Shown: positions 1-4,911 of the stretch, piece by piece
Layout: each line of letters opens with the position of its first letter
Position numbering within the stretch: the first letter of the stretch is position 1
Assembly: GCA_963708545.1 (NCBI GenBank)
Contig: CAVPUD010000020.1
Span: 1-6,973, forward strand
DNA from: Extensimonas sp963708545
GTDB taxonomy: Bacteria > Pseudomonadota > Gammaproteobacteria > Burkholderiales > Burkholderiaceae_C
Direction: 5' to 3'
DNA: 6,973 nucleotides
The notes under the pieces: model-generated
What the model was told of the DNA's origin: nothing
The model's input: the letters and a program-made list of their open reading frames with translations, nothing else
The model's database searches: none
Made by a program: the position numbers and the translations under genes

Positions 1-29
1 CTAACCCCGATTTGCGTAAGTCGTGAACC

Positions 30-875
30 TCAATCCGCGATGCATATCTGCGTCTGCTCGCCCAGCCCTGCGCCGCCCAGGCGCATCACGTCGCCGGGCT
101 TGAGAAACCACGGCGTGGGCTTTTGCCCCAGGCCCACGCCGTGGGGCGTGCCCGTGAGCACGATGTCGCCGGGTTCGAGCGACATGAACTGGCTGATGTA
201 AGCCAGCACTGTAGGCACGTCGAAGATGAAGTTGCGCGTGTTGCCGTCCTGCACGCGCTGGCCGTTGACCTCGAGCCACAGGCCGATCGCGTGCGGGTCG
301 GGCAACTCGTCGGTGGTCACGAGCCACGGGCCTATCGGGGCAAAGCTGTCGTAGCTCTTGCCCTTGTCCCACTGGCCGCCGCGCTCGCTCTGGTAGGCGC
401 GCTCGGACACGTCGTTGGCAAGCACGTAGCCGGCCACGTGCTGCAGTGCGGTGTCTTTGCGCACGTGGCTCGCGCGGGTGCCTATGACCACGCCGAGCTC
501 CACCTCCCAGTCGGTCTTTTGCGCGCCGGGCGGGATGCGCACCGGGTCGTTCGGTCCGCTCAGTGCGGTGATGGCCTTCATGAACAGCACGGGCTCGGCC
601 GGAATGGGCATGCCGGCCTCCTTGGCGTGGTCGGCGTAGTTCAGGCCCACGCAGACGATCTTGCCCACGCCGCCCACGGGACAGCCCAGGCGCGGCTCGC
701 CATCCACGGGCGGCAGGCGGCTTGCGTCGAGCGCGGCCAGGGCCGCGAGCGTGCGCGCGCCGAGCTGCGCCGGCCCCAGGTCTGGCAGCAGCATGGACAA
801 GTCGCGCAGCACGCCTTGCGCATCGACCAAGCCCGGGCGCTCGGCGCCGGGCGGGCCGTAACGGATCAGCTTCAT
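30..875 (-). CDS. Fumarylacetoacetate hydrolase (FAH) family protein
   Basis: 281-aa cytoplasmic enzyme of the FAH superfamily. Members cleave or isomerise C-C bonds of acyl-pyruvate or 2-oxo acids in aromatic-compound and amino-acid breakdown, using Mg2+ or Mn2+. Seen in the sequence: a short N-terminal domain (about 1-70), then the catalytic beta-roll with GKIVCVGLNYADHAKEAG at 71-88, DWEVELGVVIG at 122-132, GYVLANDVSERAYQ at 149-162 and TGTPHGVGLG at 241-250. By family knowledge E124, E126 and D155 are the metal ligands, and all three are present, so the enzyme should be active. Length is normal for the short FAHD1/HpcE-like class. The ATG is fixed by a GGAGGAG ribosome binding site 8 nt upstream. 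The gene is divergent from the CHR pair. Annotation tools often call such proteins ureidoglycolate lyase or 2-hydroxyhepta-2,4-diene-1,7-dioate isomerase, but the substrate cannot be read from sequence alone and no pathway neighbours are visible. The family call is secure; the specific reaction is not. Confidence 0.95.
   Translation of the reverse strand: MKLIRYGPPGAERPGLVDAQGVLRDLSMLLPDLGPAQLGARTLAALAALDASRLPPVDGEPRLGCPVGGVGKIVCVGLNYADHAKEAGMPIPAEPVLFMKAITALSGPNDPVRIPPGAQKTDWEVELGVVIGTRASHVRKDTALQHVAGYVLANDVSERAYQSERGGQWDKGKSYDSFAPIGPWLVTTDELPDPHAIGLWLEVNGQRVQDGNTRNFIFDVPTVLAYISQFMSLEPGDIVLTGTPHGVGLGQKPTPWFLKPGDVMRLGGAGLGEQTQICIAD
108..144. repeat. Perfect 13-bp inverted repeat inside the FAH gene
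   Basis: CCACGGCGTGGGC (108-120) and GCCCACGCCGTGG (132-144) are perfect reverse complements around an 11-base loop. They fall in the codons for HGVGLGQKPTPW, part of the conserved TGTPHGVG region of the enzyme. The stem is long and GC-rich, so it may form a stable hairpin in the mRNA. Its origin may simply be codon choice in a conserved motif. Confidence 0.6.
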
Positions 876-883
876 CGTTCGGT

Positions 884-890
884 CTCCTCC
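884..890 (-). promoter_or_regulatory. Ribosome binding site of the FAH gene
   Basis: On the minus strand this reads GGAGGAG, an almost complete anti-16S match, 8 nt before the ATG at 873-875. It fixes the FAH start. It also argues against a longer overlapping minus-strand frame that begins farther upstream at 942. Confidence 0.85.
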
Positions 891-900
891 AGATGCAGTG

Positions 901-925
901 CGCCGTGACCATGGCCGTCACGGCG
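901..925. repeat. Perfect 9-bp inverted repeat upstream of the FAH gene
   Basis: CGCCGTGAC (901-909) and GTCACGGCG (917-925) are perfect reverse complements separated by 7 bases. The element lies 26-50 bp upstream of the FAH start codon, between its ribosome binding site and the likely promoter. The size and symmetry fit either a dimeric repressor operator or a leader hairpin. No regulator gene for it is visible in the window, so the function is inferred. Confidence 0.55.
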
Positions 926-1002
926 CGCAAAAACCACGGCACAAAACCGGCCGCCGCTGCAGCTTACCATTCATGCGCGGTTGCTGGCCGAAGGCCGCCG
1001 TT

Positions 1003-1008
1003 AGTATA
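1003..1008 (-). promoter_or_regulatory. Possible -10 box for the FAH gene
   Basis: Read on the minus strand this is TATACT, five of six matches to the sigma-70 -10 consensus, in the only AT-rich patch of the FAH/CHR intergenic region. No good -35 hexamer is found 16-18 bp upstream, so the assignment is weak. If it is correct, the transcript has a leader of about 120 nt that contains the 901-925 inverted repeat. Confidence 0.3.
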
Positions 1009-1010
1009 TT

Positions 1011-1037
1011 TTTGATAGCTTATTGTGCTTGATAGCT
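1011..1037. repeat. GATAGCT direct-repeat intergenic motif
   Basis: TTGATAGCT occurs twice, with GATAGCT at 1014-1020 and 1031-1037 (17-bp period), separated by TATTGTGCTT. The AT-rich stretch stands out from the surrounding GC-rich DNA. From memory, Comamonadaceae genomes carry many intergenic copies of a TTTTTGATAGCT...GCTTGAT-type motif, and this resembles a degenerate copy. It also contains TTGATA at 1029-1034, a possible -35 for the CHR genes, 16 bp before TAATTT at 1051-1056, although that -10 is poor. Confidence 0.35.
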
Positions 1038-1068
1038 CTTGGCAAACGGCTAATTTAATTCCGAATCC

Positions 1069-1728
1069 ATGCACCCCAACTCACCCTCCGTGCAAGCGCC
1101 GATGCAAGCGCCCAAGCCAGCGCCAGACGCGGCGCCCGCGCGCCCGCGCGATCCTGCCGATCTGTTCTGGTCGTTCACCTGGCTGGCCCTGCAGGGCTTT
1201 GGCGGCGTGGTGGCCGTGGTGCAGCGCGAACTGGTCGAAAAAAAGCGCTGGCTCAGCGCCGAGGAGTTCGTCGAGAGCTGGGCCGTGGCGCAGATCATGC
1301 CCGGGCCGAACGTGGTCAACCTCGCGCTGATGGTGGGCGACCGCTACTTCGGGCTGCGTGGCGCGTTCGCGGCGATGGCAGGCATGCTGCTGTTTCCGCT
1401 GCTGCTCGTGCTGGCGCTGGCCGTGCTGTATGCGCACTTTGCCGTGCACCCCGCCGTCGCAGGCGCGCTGCGCGGCATGGGCGCGGTGTCGGCAGGGCTG
1501 ATCGCGGGCACGGGGCTCAAGCTCGCGCGCAAGCTGCGCGCGCATCCGCTGGGCCCGTGGTGGTGCGGGCTGTTCGTGGCGGCCACCTTCGTCGCCATGG
1601 TCTGGCTGCATTGGCCGCTCGTCTGGCTGCTGCCCACGCTCGGCGGCCTGGCCTGCGTGCTGACCTGGCACAAGCTGCCACAAGCGCAAGCGCCGCAAGA
1701 AGAATCGGAAGCGAAAGTGTTGCCATGA
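1069..1728 (+). CDS. chrA: Chromate transporter family protein, first half-size subunit (ChrA-like)
   Basis: 219-aa inner-membrane protein with one CHR (chromate transport) domain. The domain runs from about residue 30 to 155 and shows LFWSFTWLALQGFGG (32-46), RWLSAEEF (60-67), MPGPNVVNLALMVGDRYFG (77-95) and the long hydrophobic run GMLLFPLLLVLALAVLYAHF (105-124). More hydrophobic segments follow at about 163-182 and 183-198, and the tail is polar. Classical ChrA is a roughly 400-aa fusion of two such domains; here they are two genes, as in short-chain CHR pairs. Its stop overlaps the next start (ATGA), so translation is probably coupled. The start is uncertain: the ATG at 1069 has no ribosome binding site, and the first 28 residues are Pro/Ala-rich with a 12-bp tandem repeat. 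An ATG at 1102 would still leave the whole domain intact. By family knowledge members efflux chromate, but many are unproven, and no ChrB regulator is present here. Confidence 0.9.
   Translation: MHPNSPSVQAPMQAPKPAPDAAPARPRDPADLFWSFTWLALQGFGGVVAVVQRELVEKKRWLSAEEFVESWAVAQIMPGPNVVNLALMVGDRYFGLRGAFAAMAGMLLFPLLLVLALAVLYAHFAVHPAVAGALRGMGAVSAGLIAGTGLKLARKLRAHPLGPWWCGLFVAATFVAMVWLHWPLVWLLPTLGGLACVLTWHKLPQAQAPQEESEAKVLP
1091..1112 (+). repeat. Short tandem repeat in the N-terminus of the first CHR gene
   Basis: TGCAAGCGCC occurs at 1091-1100 and again at 1103-1112, a 12-bp period that encodes QAP-M-QAP. It gives a Pro/Ala-rich, probably disordered N-terminal tail ahead of the first membrane segment. 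It could vary in copy number between strains, or lie partly upstream of the true start. Confidence 0.5.
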
Positions 1729-2321
1729 GCGCCCCGCTGCTGCACCTGCAGCCCGCCGACTGGCTGCAGCTTTTCCTCTACTACGCCTCGGTGTCGCTGC
1801 TCGCCGTGGGCGGCGCGATCGGCACGGCGCCCGACATGCACCGTTTTCTGGTCGTGCGCCAAGGCTGGCTCAGCGACGCGCAGTTCAGCGCCTCGATCGC
1901 GATCGCGCAGGCCGCGCCGGGGCCCAATGTGCTGTTCATCGCCCTGCTCGGCTGGAACGTGGGGCTGAATGCGGGCGGCGCGGGCGCGCAGCGCTGGGCC
2001 CTGGCCACCTTGGGGCTGCTGCTTGCCATGCTGGGCACGCTGCTGCCCAGCACCACGCTGACCTGGCTGGCCACGCGCTGGGCGCAGCGCAATCACACGC
2101 GGCGCAGCGTGCGCGCGTTCAAGCAGGGGCTCGCGCCGGTCGTGATCGGCCTGCTGCTCGCCACGACCTGGCTGCTTGGCAGCGCGCACGGCTCCATCGC
2201 CCGCGCCTGGCCGCTGTGGCTGCTCACCGCGCTGGCCACGCTGCTCGTGTGGCGCACGCGCCTGCATCTGCTGTGGCTGCTGGGCGCGGGCGCCGTGCTC
2301 GGCGCAGTGGGCTGGGTTTGA
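1725..2321 (+). CDS. chrA: Chromate transporter family protein, second half-size subunit (ChrA-like)
   Basis: 198-aa inner-membrane protein and probable partner of the preceding gene. It carries a second CHR domain: LFLYYASVSLLAVGGAIGT (16-34), a QGWLSDAQF motif (46-54) matching RWLSAEEF in the first subunit, and AQAAPGPNVLFIALLGWNVG (61-80) with the family PGPN signature. Hydrophobic segments continue at about 92-117, 135-152 and 161-176, and a Gly/Ala/Leu-rich segment closes the protein at 180-198. The ATG at 1725 overlaps the upstream stop by 4 bp. A longer frame reaches back to 1557, but it is only the out-of-frame shadow of the first CHR gene, so the overlapping ATG is chosen. In family terms the two half-proteins are expected to form a heterodimer equivalent to one full-length ChrA, with opposite membrane topologies as described for short-chain pairs. 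Chromate as substrate is assumed from the family, not shown. Confidence 0.9.
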   Translation: MSAPLLHLQPADWLQLFLYYASVSLLAVGGAIGTAPDMHRFLVVRQGWLSDAQFSASIAIAQAAPGPNVLFIALLGWNVGLNAGGAGAQRWALATLGLLLAMLGTLLPSTTLTWLATRWAQRNHTRRSVRAFKQGLAPVVIGLLLATTWLLGSAHGSIARAWPLWLLTALATLLVWRTRLHLLWLLGAGAVLGAVGWV

Positions 2322-2360
2322 CACAAATCGGTGCACGCCGGCCGCATCTGCTGCAACAAT
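2318..2360 (+). promoter_or_regulatory. Possible promoter elements upstream of the aldo/keto reductase
   Basis: A perfect -35 consensus, TTGACA (2318-2323), overlaps the stop codon of the second CHR gene, but nothing resembling a -10 box lies 16-18 bp beyond it. A plausible -10, AACAAT (2355-2360, four of six), has only a weak -35 (TGCACG, 2332-2337). The 91-bp gap suggests the reductase may have its own promoter, but neither pair is good enough to be sure. Read-through from the CHR genes is equally possible. Confidence 0.25.
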
Positions 2361-2400
2361 GTGCGGCGACGATGGTGCGCCGTAGTTTTCACCACTTACC

Positions 2401-2407
2401 GAGGAGA
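2401..2407 (+). promoter_or_regulatory. Ribosome binding site of the aldo/keto reductase
   Basis: GAGGAGA ends 5 nt before the ATG at 2413 and is a strong Shine-Dalgarno match. It fixes the start of the reductase. Confidence 0.8.
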
Positions 2408-2412
2408 TCGCC

Positions 2413-3381
2413 ATGACCACACCCCCTTTGCGCCCGCTGGGCCGCTCCGGCCTGGAGGTTTCACCGCTGTGCTTCGGCGGCAACGTGTTTGGCTGGACGG
2501 CCGACGAAGCCACCTCGTTCTCGCTGCTCGACGCCTGGGTCGATGCAGGCTTCAACTTCGTCGATACCGCAGACATGTATTCAAGCTGGGTGCCGGGCCA
2601 CCAGGGCGGCGAGTCCGAGACCATCATCGGCAAGTGGCTGCGCAAAAGCGGCAAGCGCGACCGCATCGTGCTTGCCACCAAAATCGGCAAAGACATGGGC
2701 GAGGGCAAGCAAGGCCTGCGGCCCGCGTACATCCGCGCCGCCGTCGAAGAGTCGCTGCGCCGCCTGCAGACCGATTACATAGACCTGTACCAGGCGCACG
2801 AGGACGACCCCGACACGCCGCTGGGCGAAACGCTCGAAGCCTTTGCCGCGCTGATCAAGGAGGGCAAGGTGCGCGCGATCGGCGCCTCGAACTACAGCGC
2901 GCCGCGCTTTGCCGAGGCGCTCGAAACCAGCGTCGCGCTGGGCCTGCCGCGCTACGAAAGCCTGCAGCCGCTCTACAACCTTTACGACCGCGCGGTGTTC
3001 GAAGATGCGCTGCGCCCGATCTGCCTGGACCATGAAATCGGCGTGATCAACTACTACGCGCTCGCCTCGGGTTTTCTGAGCGGCAAGTACCGCAGCGCCG
3101 AAGACGCCGGCAAAAGCCCGCGCGGCGCGGGCGTCGTGGCGCAGTACCTGAACCCGCGCGGCCTGCGCATCCTGGCCACGCTCGACGAAGTGGCCGAACG
3201 CTACCAAGCCACGCCCGCCCAGGTCTCGCTGGCCTGGGAGATGGCGCAGCCCGCCATCACGGCGCCGATCGTGAGCGCGACCTCGCTCGCCCAGCTGCAG
3301 GAACTGGTGGGCGCCGCGCAGTTGCAGCTCGACCCCGACGCGCTCGAAGACCTGACGCTCGACAGCGCCGAGGGCATGTGA
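2413..3381 (+). CDS. Aldo/keto reductase
   Basis: 322-aa soluble NADPH-dependent oxidoreductase of the aldo/keto reductase superfamily, a (beta/alpha)8 barrel that reduces aldehydes and ketones to alcohols. Seen in the sequence: the opening LGRSGLEVSPLCFGG (9-23), NFVDTADMYSSW (48-59), GESETIIGKWL (66-76), LATKIG (87-92), LYQAHEDDP (125-133), VRAIGASNYSA (153-163) and the C-terminal cofactor-binding stretch APIVSATSLAQLQEL (284-298). By family knowledge the catalytic tetrad is D51, Y56, K90 and H129, and all four are present. Length and layout match the bacterial COG0667/YajO/YghZ-like group rather than the shorter AKR5 type. The gene follows the CHR pair by 91 bp and converges on rlmB with a 43-bp gap. 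The natural substrate is unknown; such enzymes often serve general carbonyl detoxification. The start is well supported by the ribosome binding site. Confidence 0.95.
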   Translation: MTTPPLRPLGRSGLEVSPLCFGGNVFGWTADEATSFSLLDAWVDAGFNFVDTADMYSSWVPGHQGGESETIIGKWLRKSGKRDRIVLATKIGKDMGEGKQGLRPAYIRAAVEESLRRLQTDYIDLYQAHEDDPDTPLGETLEAFAALIKEGKVRAIGASNYSAPRFAEALETSVALGLPRYESLQPLYNLYDRAVFEDALRPICLDHEIGVINYYALASGFLSGKYRSAEDAGKSPRGAGVVAQYLNPRGLRILATLDEVAERYQATPAQVSLAWEMAQPAITAPIVSATSLAQLQELVGAAQLQLDPDALEDLTLDSAEGM

Positions 3382-3406
3382 ACACAAGCCGCCGAGTGCC
3401 GCGCAC

Positions 3407-3453
3407 ACGAGGCGCTGGCGCAACTCAAACGGAGCGCTGGCGCAGCGCCTCGT
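3407..3453. repeat. 11-bp inverted repeat between converging genes (possible bidirectional terminator)
   Basis: ACGAGGCGCTG (3407-3417) and CAGCGCCTCGT (3443-3453) are perfect reverse complements around a 25-base loop. The first arm is in the gap between the reductase and rlmB; the second encodes the last residues of RlmB. Neither side has a U-tract, so a standard intrinsic terminator is not supported. An 11-bp direct repeat, GCGCTGGCGCA (3412-3422 and 3434-3444), overlaps both arms, which hints at a local duplication. No other terminator-like structure is visible in the 43-bp gap. Confidence 0.45.
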
Positions 3454-4174
3454 ACAGGCACACGCCGCTCGCGACCGAGACGTTGAGGCTCTCGACCGCG
3501 CCGCGCATGGGGATGTGCACGAGCGCGTCGCAGGTCTTGCGCGTGAGCTGGCGCATGCCCTGCCCTTCGGCTCCAAGCACCAGCGCCGTGGGGCCGCGCA
3601 GGTCGGCCTGGTAGAGCGACTGGGGCGCATCGTCGCTCGTGCCCAGCACCCGAATCGCACGTTCCTTGAGCTCGCCCAGCGTGCGCGCGAGGTTGGTGAC
3701 CATGAAGTACGGCACGGTCTCGGCTGCGCCGCTCGCGACCTTGGCCACGGTGGCGTTGATGCCCACGGCGTGGTCTTTGGGCGCAATCACGGCGTGCGCG
3801 CCCGCGCCATCGGCCACGCGCAGGCAGGCGCCGAGGTTGTGCGGATCGGTCACGCCGTCGAGCACGAGCAACAGCGGCGGCTCGCCACCTGCGGCTTCGA
3901 GGCCGTCGAGCAGATCGTCGAGCGAGCGCGCCTGCGCCAGCGGCTGCACGCGCGCCGCCACGCCCTGGTGCCCCTGCGTGCCCGCGAGCCGCGCGATGCG
4001 CAGGCCATCGGCCTCGATCAGCCGCACGCCGGCAGCACGCGCACGCTCCAGAAACTGGCGCATGCGCGCATCGCGGCGCGTGGCCTCGTAATACACCTCG
4101 ACGATGGACTCGGGCGCGGTCTTGAGGCGCACACCCACGGCATGGAAGCCGAACAGGACTTTAGGGCTGGACAT
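3425..4174 (-). CDS. rlmB: 23S rRNA (guanosine-2251 2'-O-)-methyltransferase RlmB
   Basis: 249-aa SPOUT-class (SpoU/TrmH) methyltransferase that 2'-O-methylates G2251 in the peptidyl-transferase P-loop of 23S rRNA, using S-adenosylmethionine. An N-terminal substrate-binding domain (about 1-75, beginning MSSPKVLFGFHAVGVRLK) is followed by the knotted catalytic domain. The three SpoU motifs are present: LVLDGVTDPHNLGA at 103-116 with N113 and R119 nearby, LVLGAEGQGMR at 198-208 with E203, and IPMRGAVESLNVSVA at 221-235 with N231. Length is close to E. coli RlmB (243 aa). The reading frame stays open to a TTG at 4303, but the extra 43 residues do not look like RlmB and would run through the tetR promoter, so the ATG at 4174 is chosen. 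No clear ribosome binding site precedes it. In other proteobacteria rlmB often follows rnr; here a tetR operon lies upstream in divergent orientation. Confidence 0.96.
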   Translation of the reverse strand: MSSPKVLFGFHAVGVRLKTAPESIVEVYYEATRRDARMRQFLERARAAGVRLIEADGLRIARLAGTQGHQGVAARVQPLAQARSLDDLLDGLEAAGGEPPLLLVLDGVTDPHNLGACLRVADGAGAHAVIAPKDHAVGINATVAKVASGAAETVPYFMVTNLARTLGELKERAIRVLGTSDDAPQSLYQADLRGPTALVLGAEGQGMRQLTRKTCDALVHIPMRGAVESLNVSVASGVCLYEALRQRSV

Positions 4175-4259
4175 GCGCGGATTATCGGCGGCGCAGCCTT
4201 GTCTCATCTTTGCCCTGCCTGAAAGCGTGCACAAGTGCTCTCTCGGCAATCCTGCCTCG

Positions 4260-4299
4260 TGATAAGATAGCAATAACTTACTCACTTTTGCAGGTGCAA
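4260..4299 (+). promoter_or_regulatory. Candidate tetR promoter and autoregulatory operator
   Basis: An AT-rich island between rlmB and tetR. An extended -10 motif, TGATAAGAT (4260-4268; TG-n-TAAGAT), would start transcription near 4275, but no clear -35 is seen. Overlapping it is an imperfect palindrome, TAAGATAGCAATAACTTA (4263-4280, six of nine pairs). Downstream, TTGCAGGTGCAA (4288-4299) is a 12-bp element with perfect 5-bp arms that covers the AGGTG ribosome binding site (4292-4296, 6 nt from the ATG). Repressors of the TetR class usually bind such symmetric sites at their own promoter, so one or both are plausible operators. This is inference from position and symmetry. Confidence 0.45.
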
Positions 4300-4302
4300 G
4301 CA

Positions 4303-4911
4303 ATGAGCTTACGCCCCCAGTATCTAACGGCCGACGAGCGGCGCGCGGCCACAGTCCAGGCAGTGGTGGACTTGGCCGCCGAGCAAAACCCCAGCGACAT
4401 CACAACCACAGCCATTGCAGCGCGCATGGGGCTGACCCAGGGGGCGCTGTTTCGCCACTTCCCGACCAAGGAAGCCATCTTGCTGGCGGTGATGTCCTGG
4501 GTCACGGAACGCCTGCTGGCGCGAGTGGACAAGGCGGCAGAAGGCGCAGCGTCCCCGGTCGCAGTCCTCGAGGCGGTCTTCCTGACGCATATCGACTTCG
4601 TGACCGAGCACCCCGGCGTGCCAAGGATCATCTTCGGCGAGTTGCAGCGGCCGGGAGAGACCCCTCCCAAGCAAATGGTGCAGGCCTTGATTCGCCGCTA
4701 TGGCGAGCGGCTGCGCCGCCAGATCGAAACCGGCAAGGCGCTGGGTGAACTGGATGCAGGACTGGACACGGATGCTGCCGCCACACTGTTCATTGGCACC
4801 ATTCAGGGCTTGGTGATGCAGTCGCTGCTGGCGGGCGATGTGGCGCGCATCCGCCGTGACGCGCCGGGCGTGTTCGCCATCTATCGACGCGGGATAGGGA
4901 GCATCCAATGA
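4303..4911 (+). CDS. TetR/AcrR family transcriptional regulator
   Basis: 202-aa DNA-binding repressor. The N-terminal TetR helix-turn-helix domain spans about 11-60: helix 1 is DERRAATVQAVVDLAAEQ (11-28) and the helix-turn-helix is ITTTAIAARMGLTQGALFRHF (33-53), followed by PTKEAILLAVM, the hallmark end of the domain. Residues 70-202 form the variable ligand-binding and dimerisation part, with GVPRIIFGELQ (105-115) and the usual late helix TLFIGTIQGLVMQSLL (161-176). The frame extends back to a TTG at 4210, but the ATG at 4303 has an AGGTG ribosome binding site and gives the normal TetR length. The stop overlaps the fusion-protein start by 4 bp (ATGA), so the gene is the first of an exporter operon that it probably represses, with relief by an exported compound. 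The ligand is unknown. Confidence 0.93.
   Translation: MSLRPQYLTADERRAATVQAVVDLAAEQNPSDITTTAIAARMGLTQGALFRHFPTKEAILLAVMSWVTERLLARVDKAAEGAASPVAVLEAVFLTHIDFVTEHPGVPRIIFGELQRPGETPPKQMVQALIRRYGERLRRQIETGKALGELDAGLDTDAAATLFIGTIQGLVMQSLLAGDVARIRRDAPGVFAIYRRGIGSIQ

Noticed and set aside
1..29. Left-edge sequence beyond the FAH stop
   Set aside because: It is too short to interpret; no gene end, hairpin or site could be supported.
123..908. 261-codon plus-strand frame antisense to the FAH gene
   Set aside because: It is His/Ala/Arg-rich, which is typical of antisense readings of GC-rich genes, and has no ribosome binding site or domain.
1..942. Open minus-strand frame of 313 codons across the FAH gene
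   Set aside because: It is in a different frame from the well-conserved FAH protein, is rich in Arg, Ala and Pro with no recognisable motif, and is explained by high GC at third codon positions.
986..996. GGCC-GAA-GGCC mini-hairpin considered as a terminator
   Set aside because: The stem is only 4 bp, the T-rich stretch starts more than 10 bases later, and neither flanking gene ends here.
1344..2732. 462-codon minus-strand frame antisense to the CHR genes and the reductase start
   Set aside because: Three well-supported genes of known families lie on the opposite strand. The antisense protein is low-complexity and has no plausible domain, so it is a GC-driven shadow.
2581..3786. 401-codon minus-strand frame spanning the aldo/keto reductase and the 3' part of rlmB
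   Set aside because: It runs antisense to the reductase and out of frame through rlmB. Composition is Arg/Ala-rich without motifs.
4210..4302. N-terminal extension of the TetR regulator from a TTG start
   Set aside because: The extra 31 residues lie over the promoter-like AT-rich region. The ATG at 4303 has a ribosome binding site and gives the usual length.
4175..4303. N-terminal extension of RlmB by 43 residues from a TTG start
   Set aside because: The extension shows no similarity to RlmB N-termini, would overlap the tetR promoter, and gives an overlong protein. The ATG at 4174 begins the typical MSSPKVLFGFHAV sequence.
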